Assembly: GCA_000717735.1 (NCBI GenBank) | Contig: JOBE01000075.1 | Coordinates: 1-24,528, forward strand | DNA length: 24,528 bases | Source of the DNA: Streptomyces griseoluteus | Lineage (GTDB): Bacteria; Actinomycetota; Actinomycetes; Streptomycetales; Streptomycetaceae | Reading direction: 5' to 3' | Shown here: positions 16,065 through 22,724 of the stretch, piece by piece | Position numbering within the stretch: the first letter of the stretch is position 1 | Layout: every line of letters starts with the position of its first letter | The notes under the pieces: model-generated | The model's input: the letters and a program-made list of their open reading frames with translations, nothing else | Database searches by the model: none | What the model was told of the DNA's origin: nothing | Position numbers and translations under genes: made by a program

Positions 16065-16772
16065 ATGAACTCCCGCCAGCGCCGCGGCGTCATCCTGCTG
16101 CTGCTGTCCGTCCTGTGCGCCCTCGGGGCCTTCGCCGGCGTGCTCACCGTCATCAACGACGTGAACTCCAAGGTCGGCCCGGAGACCACCGCGTACCGGA
16201 TCAAGGACAAGGTGGCCCCCTACACGGCCCTGAAACCCGGCGACTTCGAGAAGATCTCGATGCCCGAGCGCTGGCTCTCGAAGACCGCCGTCACCGACCT
16301 CCGCCAGATCGAGGGCAAGATCGCCGTCACCGAACTCCGCCCCGGCTCCCTCCTCCAGACCGACATGATCGTCGAACGGCCCGAACTCCAGCCGGGCCAG
16401 CAGGAGATCGCGATCATGATCGACGCGGCCACCGGAGTCGCCGGGAAGATCACCGCAGGCGCCACCGTCAACATCTACGCCACCTTCGAGGGCGAGAAGA
16501 AGGACGATCCCTCCCAGTCGCGGATGATCGTGGCCGGCGCCCGCGTCCTCTCGGTCGGCAAGCTCACCCCGATCAGCGACAGCAACGACCGCTCGGGCCG
16601 TGCCGCCAACGCCGTCCCGATCAGCTTCGCGCTCTCCACCCTCGACACCCAGCGCGTCGCGTACGCCGAGTCCTTCGCCGAGCACGTACGCCTCGCCCTC
16701 GTCGCCCCCACCACCGGCGGCGCCCCGGCCGACCAGCGCGACCGCACCTACACGCTCGACAAAGACAATTGA
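16065..16772 (+). CDS. cpaB: CpaB/RcpC-like Flp pilus assembly protein (SAF domain)
   Basis: The protein has 235 residues. One N-terminal membrane segment (about 8-28) is followed by a SAF domain (about 40-105, with ALKPGDFE and LRPGSLLQ) and the conserved RcpC part (about 110-225, with Q-IAIMIDAATGVAGKITAGATVNIYATF). CpaB proteins sit at the extracytoplasmic side of Tad machines. The ATG at 16065 has GAGGTAG 7 bases upstream. The 3' end is odd: the stop TGA (16770-16772) lies at the boundary of the TnpB element, and the last codon and stop appear to be partly supplied by it. The predicted native C-terminus would continue as KVRPV before a stop overlapping cpaE. Loss of five or so tail residues is probably tolerated (inference). 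Confidence 0.85.
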   Translation: MNSRQRRGVILLLLSVLCALGAFAGVLTVINDVNSKVGPETTAYRIKDKVAPYTALKPGDFEKISMPERWLSKTAVTDLRQIEGKIAVTELRPGSLLQTDMIVERPELQPGQQEIAIMIDAATGVAGKITAGATVNIYATFEGEKKDDPSQSRMIVAGARVLSVGKLTPISDSNDRSGRAANAVPISFALSTLDTQRVAYAESFAEHVRLALVAPTTGGAPADQRDRTYTLDKDN

Positions 16773-16900
16773 ATCCTCCCCTTCCTAGCGGAAGGGGATT
16801 CCTGGCTCACGTCGGCTGCGGACCGGGCGTCCGGCAGCTCTTACACGATCAGCACCAGCCGGGTTGAGACCAGCCCGGATCAGCATGACGCGGGCGGAGT
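16769..16900 (-). ncRNA. Predicted omega RNA (reRNA) scaffold of TnpB
   Basis: In characterised TnpB elements the guide RNA scaffold overlaps the tnpB 3' end and runs to the right end of the element, with the guide copied from flanking host DNA. Here that scaffold would include the hairpin at 16801-16771. The guide would begin at 16768 going left, antisense to the cpaB 3' end. The 5' limit is only approximate. The prediction is by analogy; no RNA signal other than the hairpin was identified. Confidence 0.4.
16771..16801 (-). repeat. Right-end hairpin of the TnpB element
   Basis: CCCCTTCC (16778-16785) pairs perfectly with GGAAGGGG (16790-16797) across a TAGC loop. GAAT (16771-16774) and ATTC (16798-16801) extend it beyond a 3-base bulge. 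The tnpB stop (TAG, 16787-16785) begins in the loop and ends on the closing base pair. On the minus strand TCAA follows directly, the usual arrangement at an IS605 right end and at the 3' end of an omega RNA scaffold. Confidence 0.75.
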
Positions 16901-18011
16901 TCTTGTCCCTGGGGGACACGGCTCCGCACGTGACGCAGGTATAGGTACGTTCCGAGAGAGGTAGCGCGTGCTTGGTTCTCGCTCCGCACTGTGCGCAGTC
17001 CATGGTGGTGTGCGCGGGGTGCACGAGGCGGATGTCCCGCCCATGCTTGCGGCCCATCTCGATCAGGGCTGCCTTGGTGGCGCCGATCGCGGCGTCCGCC
17101 GCCTTGCGCGCCATGGTCGTCTTCGCGAGGAACTTCGGCCGGAAGTCCTCGACGGCCAGGACATCGTGGTCGGTCACCACGCGCTTGGCCCATTTGCGGC
17201 TGGTGTCCTGCCGTTGTCGGGCAACCTTCTTGTGAACCTTCGCAGCCTGCCGCTTGGCTTCCCGGTAGCCTTTCGACGTCGGCCGGCCGCGCTTGGGCCT
17301 ACGCCGGGCCATCATGCGCTGGTAGCGGGCCAGGCGCTGCGCGGCGTTCCCTCCGTGTTGCGCGTGGACGAGATCGTGAGCGTCCGAGGTGGTGGTGGCG
17401 GATTCCCTGACACCCCAGTCGATGCCGATCGCGCGGCCGGTGGCGGGCAGAGATTCTACGGTTGTCTTCACCACGAACGAGGCGTACCAGTGCCCGAGGC
17501 TGTCGCGATAGACGCGGACGGAGGATGGCGGCCCGGGGAGCTCGCGGGACCACACCACCGTCAGGTCGATCCCGCCCGCGATGCACAGGCGCCCGCCTTT
17601 CAGTCGGAATCCACGCTGTGTGTAGTTCATCGACGGGGCGGTGGAGCGCTTCTTCTTGTGCTTCGGCATCCCGGCGCGCTGCCGTTGCGGCAGGCGGTCT
17701 TCGATGTCCTTCAGCGCCTTGGAGCGGGACTTGGCGAAGTCACGGATGGTCTGCTGCTGCGGGACAGAACTGCCGTCTCGCAGCCAGGTGTTCGCTGCGC
17801 GCGCCTCGGTCAGCATCTTGTCCAGGCGGGCCGGGCCGCAGGCCTCTTGGTCGGCGTACGCCTTTTTCGAGCGGGCACAGCACTCGTTCCAGATCCACCG
17901 GCACCGCGCCCACTCGGCGAGCAGTGCGTTACCGGCGGTCGACGACACACGAAGCCGGTAGGTGTACCGGGCGTGCCCGGCGTCCTCACCGACTCCCTGT
18001 CGTGTCGCCAT
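16785..18011 (-). CDS. tnpB: TnpB RNA-guided endonuclease (IS200/IS605 OrfB)
   Basis: The protein has 408 residues, full length for TnpB. The N-terminal wedge/helical region (about 1-190) includes the LLAEWARCRWIWNECC segment. The RuvC domain appears intact: D198 in GIDWGVRES, E288 in LAVEDF and D369 in PRDKNSA. The zinc finger C339, C342, C359, C362 lies between the last two. All three catalytic acids are present, so it should be an active guide-directed nuclease rather than a dead repressor derivative. The start ATG at 18011 lies within a 21-bp near-palindrome and has no clear ribosome binding site, suggesting leaderless or repressed expression. It is antisense to the Tad operon. No tnpA is present in the element. 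Confidence 0.92.
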   Translation of the reverse strand: MATRQGVGEDAGHARYTYRLRVSSTAGNALLAEWARCRWIWNECCARSKKAYADQEACGPARLDKMLTEARAANTWLRDGSSVPQQQTIRDFAKSRSKALKDIEDRLPQRQRAGMPKHKKKRSTAPSMNYTQRGFRLKGGRLCIAGGIDLTVVWSRELPGPPSSVRVYRDSLGHWYASFVVKTTVESLPATGRAIGIDWGVRESATTTSDAHDLVHAQHGGNAAQRLARYQRMMARRRPKRGRPTSKGYREAKRQAAKVHKKVARQRQDTSRKWAKRVVTDHDVLAVEDFRPKFLAKTTMARKAADAAIGATKAALIEMGRKHGRDIRLVHPAHTTMDCAQCGARTKHALPLSERTYTCVTCGAVSPRDKNSARVMLIRAGLNPAGADRVRAAGRPVRSRREPGIPFR

Positions 18012-18030
18012 GGTGTCATGATGCCACCAT
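18010..18030. promoter_or_regulatory. Near-perfect palindrome overlapping the tnpB start (candidate RHH operator)
   Basis: TGGTGTCATGATGCCACCA (18011-18029), flanked by a complementary A and T, pairs at 9 of 10 positions around a central G. It covers the tnpB start codon and lies 31 bases upstream of the RHH gene. A small Arc-type protein bound here could block tnpB expression and regulate itself. The link to the RHH protein is inferred. Confidence 0.5.
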
Positions 18031-18061
18031 TGAGGCGTCTGGGCGCAATTACAGTGGAGTC

Positions 18062-18220
18062 ATGGATGAAGAGAAGCGCATCACCCTCCGCCTGCCGGCC
18101 GATCTCCACGCGTGGTTGGCAGCCGAGGCGAAATCCGCTCGAAGGTCCCTCAACTCCGAAATCGTTCACCGGCTGGAGGCCGCGCGGGACGTTGTCCTGC
18201 CAGGTTCCGAACAGTCCTGA
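18062..18220 (+). CDS. Arc-type ribbon-helix-helix DNA-binding protein carried by the TnpB element
   Basis: The protein has 52 residues. The DNA-binding strand KRITLRLP (about 5-12) is followed by helix A (ADLHAWLAAEAKSA) and helix B (SLNSEIVHRLEAARD), the complete minimal RHH fold, which acts as a dimer or tetramer. The gene is divergent from tnpB with a 50-base gap. TACAGT (18050-18055) ends 6 bases before the ATG, and GGAG also lies there, so it may be leaderless or use a very short leader. There is no toxin gene beside it, so a toxin-antitoxin role is not supported. A role as repressor of tnpB is more likely, by position. Base composition is lower in GC than the pilus genes, fitting mobile-element cargo. 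Confidence 0.8.
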   Translation: MDEEKRITLRLPADLHAWLAAEAKSARRSLNSEIVHRLEAARDVVLPGSEQS

Positions 18221-18264
18221 CGGCGACTCGCCCGCGCCCGCCCTGCTCCGCCATCAGCTTCGCT

Positions 18265-18278
18265 CGGCCCGACGGCCG
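18265..18278. repeat. Candidate left-end hairpin of the TnpB element
   Basis: CGGCC (18265-18269) and GGCCG (18274-18278) form a 5-bp stem with a 4-base loop, about 20 bases inside the proposed left end at 18298. IS605-type left ends carry such an imperfect hairpin. In DNA this GC-rich a short stem can occur by chance. Confidence 0.35.
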
Positions 18279-18310
18279 GTGCGCCTTCGACGGAACCAGG
18301 TGAGGCCGGT

Positions 18311-19576
18311 ATGACCACCAGGATCCTGCCGGCCGTCGGCGACCCCGACGCGGCCCGGGCCGTCACCACCCTCATCGGCCAGCTCCCCGACGCCGAACCG
18401 GCCCCGCCGGTCACCGACTCCACCCAGCTCGTCGACACCCTCGCACGGCTCGCCGCCGCCTCCCTCGACGAACTCCCCGAGGTCGTCCTCGTGCACGAGC
18501 GGATCGGGCCCGTCCCCGCGCTCGAACTCGTCCGCGAGGTCGCCCTCCGCTTCCCCGCCGTCGGCGTCGTCCTCATCACCGCCGACGCCAGCCCCGTCCT
18601 CTTCTCCGCCGCCATGGACTCCGGAGCCCGCGGACTCGTCACCCTCCCCCTCGGCTACGAGGAACTCGCCAGCCGCGTCCAGGCCGCCGCCCAGTGGTCC
18701 GTCGGCGTCCGCCGCCACCTCGGCGGCGGCGCCGAGCAGGTCACGGGGCCCGGCGGCACCGTCGTCACCGTCAGCGGCGCCAAGGGCGGCGTCGGCACCA
18801 CCGTCACCGCCGTCCACCTCGCCCTCGCGGCCCGCGCCTCCGGACGGACCGTCGCCCTCGTCGACATGGACCTCCAGAGCGGCGACATCGCCTCCTACCT
18901 CGACGTCCAGTTCCGGCGCTCCGTCGCCGACCTCGCCTCCATCGCCGACATCTCGCCCCGCGTCCTCCAGGACGCCGTGTACGTCCACGAGACCGGCCTC
19001 TCCCTCCTCCTCGCCCCGGCGGAGGGCGAACGCGGCGAAGAGGTCACCGACCGCGCAGCCCGCCAGATCGTCAGCGCCCTGCGAGGCCGGCACGAGGTCG
19101 TCGTCGTCGACTGCGGCTCCCAGCTCAACAGCGCCAACGCCGCCGCCATCGAGATGGCCGACACGGCCCTGCTCGTCGCCACCCCCGACGTCGTCGCCGT
19201 CCGGGCCGCCAAGCGGACCGTACGGATGTGGGAACGGCTCCAGGTCCGCAAGGCGGAGGAGACGGTCACCGTCGTCAACCGTCACCACCGCTCCACCGAG
19301 ATCCAGCCACCCCTCGTCCAGAAGATCACCGGCACCCGGACGGCGGGCACCGCCGTCCCCGCCCACTTCAAGGAGCTCCAGGCCGTCGTCGACGCGGGCC
19401 GGCTCCACGAGCTCGACGCCAAGTCGACCGTCAAGCAGGCCCTGTGGGCCCTCGCGGGCGAACTGGGCCTGGTCGGCGCGCCGACGGCCGAAGCCTCCGG
19501 AAAGCCCGGAAAGCAGCTGGCCCGCGTCGGTGACCGGGGCTCGCTCGGGCTGCGGCGCCGCACCGGAGGACGCTGA
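18311..19576 (+). CDS. cpaE: CpaE/TadZ-like pilus assembly ATPase (MinD/ParA family)
   Basis: The protein has 421 residues. An N-terminal receiver-like domain without a clear phosphoacceptor (about 1-130, ending ALMDSGARGLVTLP-type sequence) precedes a MinD/ParA ATPase domain. The deviant Walker A is SGAKGGVGTT (155-164), and VDMDLQSGD and VVVDCGS follow. TadZ proteins position Tad machines in the cell. GGTGAGG lies 5 bases before the ATG at 18311. The sequence around the start (GTATGA) would overlap the native cpaB stop if the TnpB element were absent, so translational coupling to cpaB was probably lost. It is followed after 3 bases by a TadE gene. Confidence 0.88.
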   Translation: MTTRILPAVGDPDAARAVTTLIGQLPDAEPAPPVTDSTQLVDTLARLAAASLDELPEVVLVHERIGPVPALELVREVALRFPAVGVVLITADASPVLFSAAMDSGARGLVTLPLGYEELASRVQAAAQWSVGVRRHLGGGAEQVTGPGGTVVTVSGAKGGVGTTVTAVHLALAARASGRTVALVDMDLQSGDIASYLDVQFRRSVADLASIADISPRVLQDAVYVHETGLSLLLAPAEGERGEEVTDRAARQIVSALRGRHEVVVVDCGSQLNSANAAAIEMADTALLVATPDVVAVRAAKRTVRMWERLQVRKAEETVTVVNRHHRSTEIQPPLVQKITGTRTAGTAVPAHFKELQAVVDAGRLHELDAKSTVKQALWALAGELGLVGAPTAEASGKPGKQLARVGDRGSLGLRRRTGGR

Positions 19577-19579
19577 GGC

Positions 19580-19960
19580 ATGCGTACCTACCGGGACGAC
19601 GACAGGGGACGGGGCGACGGAGGACAGGTGGCGATCGAGTTCCTCGGCATGGTGCCGGTCATCCTGCTCACCCTCGTCCTGCTCTGGCAGGTCGTCCTGG
19701 TGGGGTACACGTACACGCTCGCGGGGAACGCGGCGGACGAGGCGGTACGCGCGTGCGCGGTCGGCGGCGACTACGGCGAGGCCGCGAGCCGTCACCTCGA
19801 CGGCGCCTGGGCGGACGGGGCCCGGGTGACCTGCCCCCCTGACGACCCCATGGTGACCGCCGTCGTGACCATCCGGGTCCCCGTCCTGGTGCCGGGCGTG
19901 GGCGGGCTCTTCGACGTGGAGAGCAAGGCGGGCGCGATGTCGGAGGTGCCCGTCCCATGA
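19580..19960 (+). CDS. TadE-like pseudopilin/pilus protein
   Basis: The protein has 126 residues. The conserved TadE start is seen: a short polar leader, then GGQVAIEFLGMVPVILL, a hydrophobic segment (about 18-42) with a glutamate at position 5 after the glycine pair, as in prepilins processed by a Tad peptidase. The rest is a small extracytoplasmic domain with two cysteines (about 59 and 86) that could form a disulfide. It starts 3 bases after the cpaE stop and its stop overlaps the next gene by 4 bases. Confidence 0.85.
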   Translation: MRTYRDDDRGRGDGGQVAIEFLGMVPVILLTLVLLWQVVLVGYTYTLAGNAADEAVRACAVGGDYGEAASRHLDGAWADGARVTCPPDDPMVTAVVTIRVPVLVPGVGGLFDVESKAGAMSEVPVP

Positions 19961-20349
19961 GTGAACAAGCGCGCACGAGAACCCGTGACCGGGGCCAGGC
20001 GGCCATCGAGTACCTCGGGTTCCTGCCGATCCTGCTGCTCGTCGGGCTCGCGGGGTTCCAGCTCGGCGTCGCCGCGTACGCCGCGCAACAGGCGGGCACG
20101 GCGGCCCGCGCGGCGGCGAGGGCCGCGAGCATGGACGAGAACGAGGACGCGCCCAGCGCACAGGCCGCAGCCGAGGCCGCGGTGAGCGGCTGGATCAAGC
20201 CCTCCGTCACGTCGTACGAGGATGGCGACGCGGCCGTCGTCACCGTCACGGTCGAGATCCCCTCCGTCGTCCCCTTCTGGGGCGGCTTCGGAACTGTCGA
20301 ACACACCGCCACCATGCCGATGTCACCGGACCAGGAGGAGGGGCCATGA
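19957..20349 (+). CDS. Second TadE-like pseudopilin/pilus protein
   Basis: The protein has 130 residues. It has the same pattern as its upstream neighbour: polar leader, RGQAAIEYLGFLPILLL, one hydrophobic segment (about 14-38), then a small exported domain without cysteines. The AIEYLG motif is strongly TadE-like. Overlaps of 4 bases on both sides (ATGA) indicate tight translational coupling with the first TadE gene and with cpaF. The two TadE-like proteins may form a heteromeric minor pilin pair, or they may build the filament themselves if no Flp pilin is encoded nearby. Confidence 0.85.
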   Translation: MSEQARTRTRDRGQAAIEYLGFLPILLLVGLAGFQLGVAAYAAQQAGTAARAAARAASMDENEDAPSAQAAAEAAVSGWIKPSVTSYEDGDAAVVTVTVEIPSVVPFWGGFGTVEHTATMPMSPDQEEGP

Positions 20350-21692
20350 GCCTGCGCGCCCGGATCAACTCCCCCGAAGAGCACGGCGGCAACGCGGCCG
20401 GACGGGAAGACGGCCACCTCGTCGCCGCCTTCCGCGCCAAGCTCCTGGAGGAGATCGACCTCACCGAGATGTCCGCGCTCGCGGCCGCCGAGCGGCGCGC
20501 CCGTCTGGAACGCGTCCTCGGCCACATCATCAGCCGTGAGGGGCCGGTCCTCTCCACCGCCGAGCGCGCCCAGCTGATCCGCCGTGTCGTCGACGAGGCC
20601 CTCGGACTCGGCGTACTCGAACCGCTCCTCGAAGACGCCTCCATCACCGAGATCATGGTCAACGGCCCCGACCAGATCTTCATCGAGCGCAACGGCCGCG
20701 TGGAACTCCTCCCGCTCCGTTTCGCCTCGCACGACCAGCTGATGCAGACCATCGAGCGGATCGTCTCCACCGTCAACCGGCGCGTCGACGAGTCGAACCC
20801 GATGGTCGACGCCCGTCTCCCCTCCGGCGAACGCGTCAACGTCATCATCCCGCCGCTGTCCCTCACCGGGGCGACCCTCACCATCCGCCGCTTCCCCCGG
20901 GCGTACACGCTCCACGAGATGATCGGCTTCGGCTCCCTCGACGAGCAGATGCTGCTCCTGCTCTCCGGGCTCGTGCAGGCCAAGTTCAACCTGATCGTCT
21001 CCGGCGCCACCGGCACCGGGAAGACCACCCTGCTCAACGCCCTCTCCGGTCTCGTCCCCGACGGCGAGCGGATCATCACCATCGAGGACTCGGCGGAACT
21101 CCAGCTCCAGCAGTCCCACGTGATCCGCCTGGAGGCCCGCCCGCCCAACATCGAGGGCCGCGGAGCCATCTCCATCCGTGACCTCGTGCGCAACTCGCTC
21201 CGCATGCGCCCCGACCGGATCATCGTCGGAGAGGTCCGCGGCGGCGAGACCCTCGACATGCTCCAGGCCATGTCGACCGGTCACGACGGCTCACTCGCCA
21301 CCGTCCACGCCAACTCCGCCGAGGACGCCCTCATGCGCCTCCAGACCCTCGCCTCCATGTCGGAGGTGAAGGTGCCGTTCGAGGCGCTCCGCGACCAGAT
21401 CAACAGCGCGGTCGACGTCCTCGTCCAGCTCACCAGGCACCCGGACGGCACCCGCCGCATCACCGAGATCTCCGTCCTCGCCTCCCACGGGCGGGAGCGG
21501 TTCCTGCTCGCGACGGTCTGCCGCTTCCAGGCGCAGCCGCTCGCCGCCGACGGACGGGTGTACGGGCACTTCACGTACCACCCGCTGCCCCGGCGGGTCG
21601 CCGAACGCCTCTACCTGGCCGGCCAGCCGATCCCGCAGGCCTTCGGTGTGGCCGCCAGCGACGCCCACCTGACCACCCGCGAAGCCGACTAG
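20346..21692 (+). CDS. cpaF: CpaF/TadA secretion ATPase
   Basis: The protein has 448 residues. The N-terminal domain (about 70-190) includes LEPLLEDASITEIMVNGPDQIFIERNG-type sequence diagnostic of this family. The motor has Walker A GATGTGKTT (220-228), an Asp box (ITIEDSAELQ), Walker B RIIVGEVRGGE (291-301) and the His box TGHDGSLATVHAN (311-323). All motifs are intact, so it should power assembly or secretion by the Tad machine from the cytoplasmic side. AGGAGGAG precedes the ATG, which overlaps the preceding stop. The next gene, tadB, follows after a 77-base gap containing a short tandem repeat. Confidence 0.95.
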   Translation: MSLRARINSPEEHGGNAAGREDGHLVAAFRAKLLEEIDLTEMSALAAAERRARLERVLGHIISREGPVLSTAERAQLIRRVVDEALGLGVLEPLLEDASITEIMVNGPDQIFIERNGRVELLPLRFASHDQLMQTIERIVSTVNRRVDESNPMVDARLPSGERVNVIIPPLSLTGATLTIRRFPRAYTLHEMIGFGSLDEQMLLLLSGLVQAKFNLIVSGATGTGKTTLLNALSGLVPDGERIITIEDSAELQLQQSHVIRLEARPPNIEGRGAISIRDLVRNSLRMRPDRIIVGEVRGGETLDMLQAMSTGHDGSLATVHANSAEDALMRLQTLASMSEVKVPFEALRDQINSAVDVLVQLTRHPDGTRRITEISVLASHGRERFLLATVCRFQAQPLAADGRVYGHFTYHPLPRRVAERLYLAGQPIPQAFGVAASDAHLTTREAD

Positions 21693-21717
21693 CCGTCCCG
21701 TCCGCCGATCAGCCGAC

Positions 21718-21744
21718 AAGCCGTCCAAGCCGTCCAAGCCGTCC
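21718..21744 (+). repeat. Triplicated 9-base repeat between cpaF and tadB
   Basis: AAGCCGTCC occurs three times without interruption, with degenerate relatives just upstream. It lies in the only sizeable gap of the downstream half of the Tad operon, ahead of the tadB ribosome binding site (AGGAG). Confidence 0.9.
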
Positions 21745-21769
21745 CGCCGACTACCAGGAGCAAGGCCCA

Positions 21770-22711
21770 ATGACCGATCCCGTGTGGCTGACGCTCGGCG
21801 TGGCCGTGCTCTGCTGCGTCCTGGGCATCGCCGGAGTCCAGCTGTACGCGAGCGGGGCCCGCCGGCACGCGGCACTCGTCGCCCGGCTCGACGAGTCGGG
21901 CGAGCCCGAGACCGGGGGCCGCCGCAGGCGCCGCTTCCGGGGTGTCGACCGGCGTGTCCGGCGGACCGCGCTCGGCCGGAGACTGGAGCTGCGGATCGCG
22001 GCCACCGGCCTCGACGTGACCCCGGGCGAGTTCACGGTCGCGCTCGCGCTGACCGTGGCCGTCCTGTGGATCGTCGGGCAAGCGGCCCTGTCACCGTTCT
22101 TCGGCCCGATCTGCGGACTCCTCGGCGTGTGGGTGGCGATGGGCTTCCTCAGCTGGCAGCGCCAGAAGCGCATCGAGAAGTTCATCAACCAGCTCCCCGA
22201 GCTGTCGCGCATCCTGGCCAACGCCACCCAGGCCGGACTCGCCCTCCGGATGGCCCTCAGCCTGGCCGCCGACGAACTGGAGGCCCCGGCCGGGGACGAA
22301 CTGGAGAAGGTGGCACAACAGTTGTCCGTCGGGACGTCACTCGACGACGCCCTCGGCGAACTCGCCGAACGCCTGCCCTCCCGCGAACTCGTCGTCCTCG
22401 TCACCACCCTCGTCCTCGCCAACCGGGCCGGCGGCACGGTCGTCTCCTCCCTGCGGAACCTCACCGAGACCCTGGAGGAACGCAAGGAGACCCGGCGCGA
22501 GGTCCGCACCCAGCTCTCCCAGGTGAGCATGACCGCGTACTCCGTCCCCGTCATCGGCGTCGGCTCGCTCCTGCTCATCGACAACATGCAGCCCGGAGCC
22601 CTCGACCGGATGACCGGTTCCGGCATCGGACAGTTCGCCGTCGTCGCCGCGTTCGCCTTGTACGTGGTCGGCTTCGTCGCCATCCGCCGCTTCTCGAAGA
22701 TCGACGTATAG
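21770..22711 (+). CDS. tadB: TadB-like inner-membrane platform protein
   Basis: The protein has 313 residues. Membrane segments are near 5-25, 88-108, 110-127 and 285-307. The type II secretion F domain (about 135-265) contains the family pattern LPELSRILANATQAGLALRMALSLAADE and a conserved central LRNLTETLEERKE helix. It forms the membrane platform with TadC next to the CpaF ATPase. AGGAG lies 8 bases before the ATG. The tadC ATG follows 13 bases after the stop. Confidence 0.9.
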   Translation: MTDPVWLTLGVAVLCCVLGIAGVQLYASGARRHAALVARLDESGEPETGGRRRRRFRGVDRRVRRTALGRRLELRIAATGLDVTPGEFTVALALTVAVLWIVGQAALSPFFGPICGLLGVWVAMGFLSWQRQKRIEKFINQLPELSRILANATQAGLALRMALSLAADELEAPAGDELEKVAQQLSVGTSLDDALGELAERLPSRELVVLVTTLVLANRAGGTVVSSLRNLTETLEERKETRREVRTQLSQVSMTAYSVPVIGVGSLLLIDNMQPGALDRMTGSGIGQFAVVAAFALYVVGFVAIRRFSKIDV

Positions 22712-22724
22712 GGACGGGCGCGCC

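Larger units (their letters stand above)
16769..18298 (-). mobile_element. IS200/IS605-type TnpB element with ribbon-helix-helix cargo, inserted in the Tad operon
   Basis: The proposed right end is TCAA on the minus strand (16772-16769), just beyond a strong hairpin that contains the tnpB stop. This is the IS605-type layout. The proposed left end is at 18298, about 20 bases outside a CGGCC-CGAC-GGCCG hairpin (18265-18278). There are no terminal inverted repeats and no visible target duplication, as expected for this group. It encodes tnpB (minus) and a 52-residue RHH protein (plus) but no TnpA, so movement would need TnpA in trans. Joining 16768 to 18299 makes cpaB read on to a stop overlapping the cpaE ATG. 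The right boundary is fairly firm; the left one rests on that reconstruction. Confidence 0.7.

Noticed and set aside
16785..18011. TnpB as a nuclease-dead repressor derivative
   Set aside because: All three RuvC acids and the four zinc cysteines are present, so inactivation is not supported.
18062..18220. The RHH protein as antitoxin of a toxin-antitoxin pair
   Set aside because: No toxin-like frame adjoins it: upstream is tnpB and downstream is cpaE.
18254..20161. A 635-residue minus-strand frame across cpaE and the TadE genes
   Set aside because: It is an acidic Gly/Asp-rich shadow; the plus-strand genes have clear family motifs and overlapping starts.
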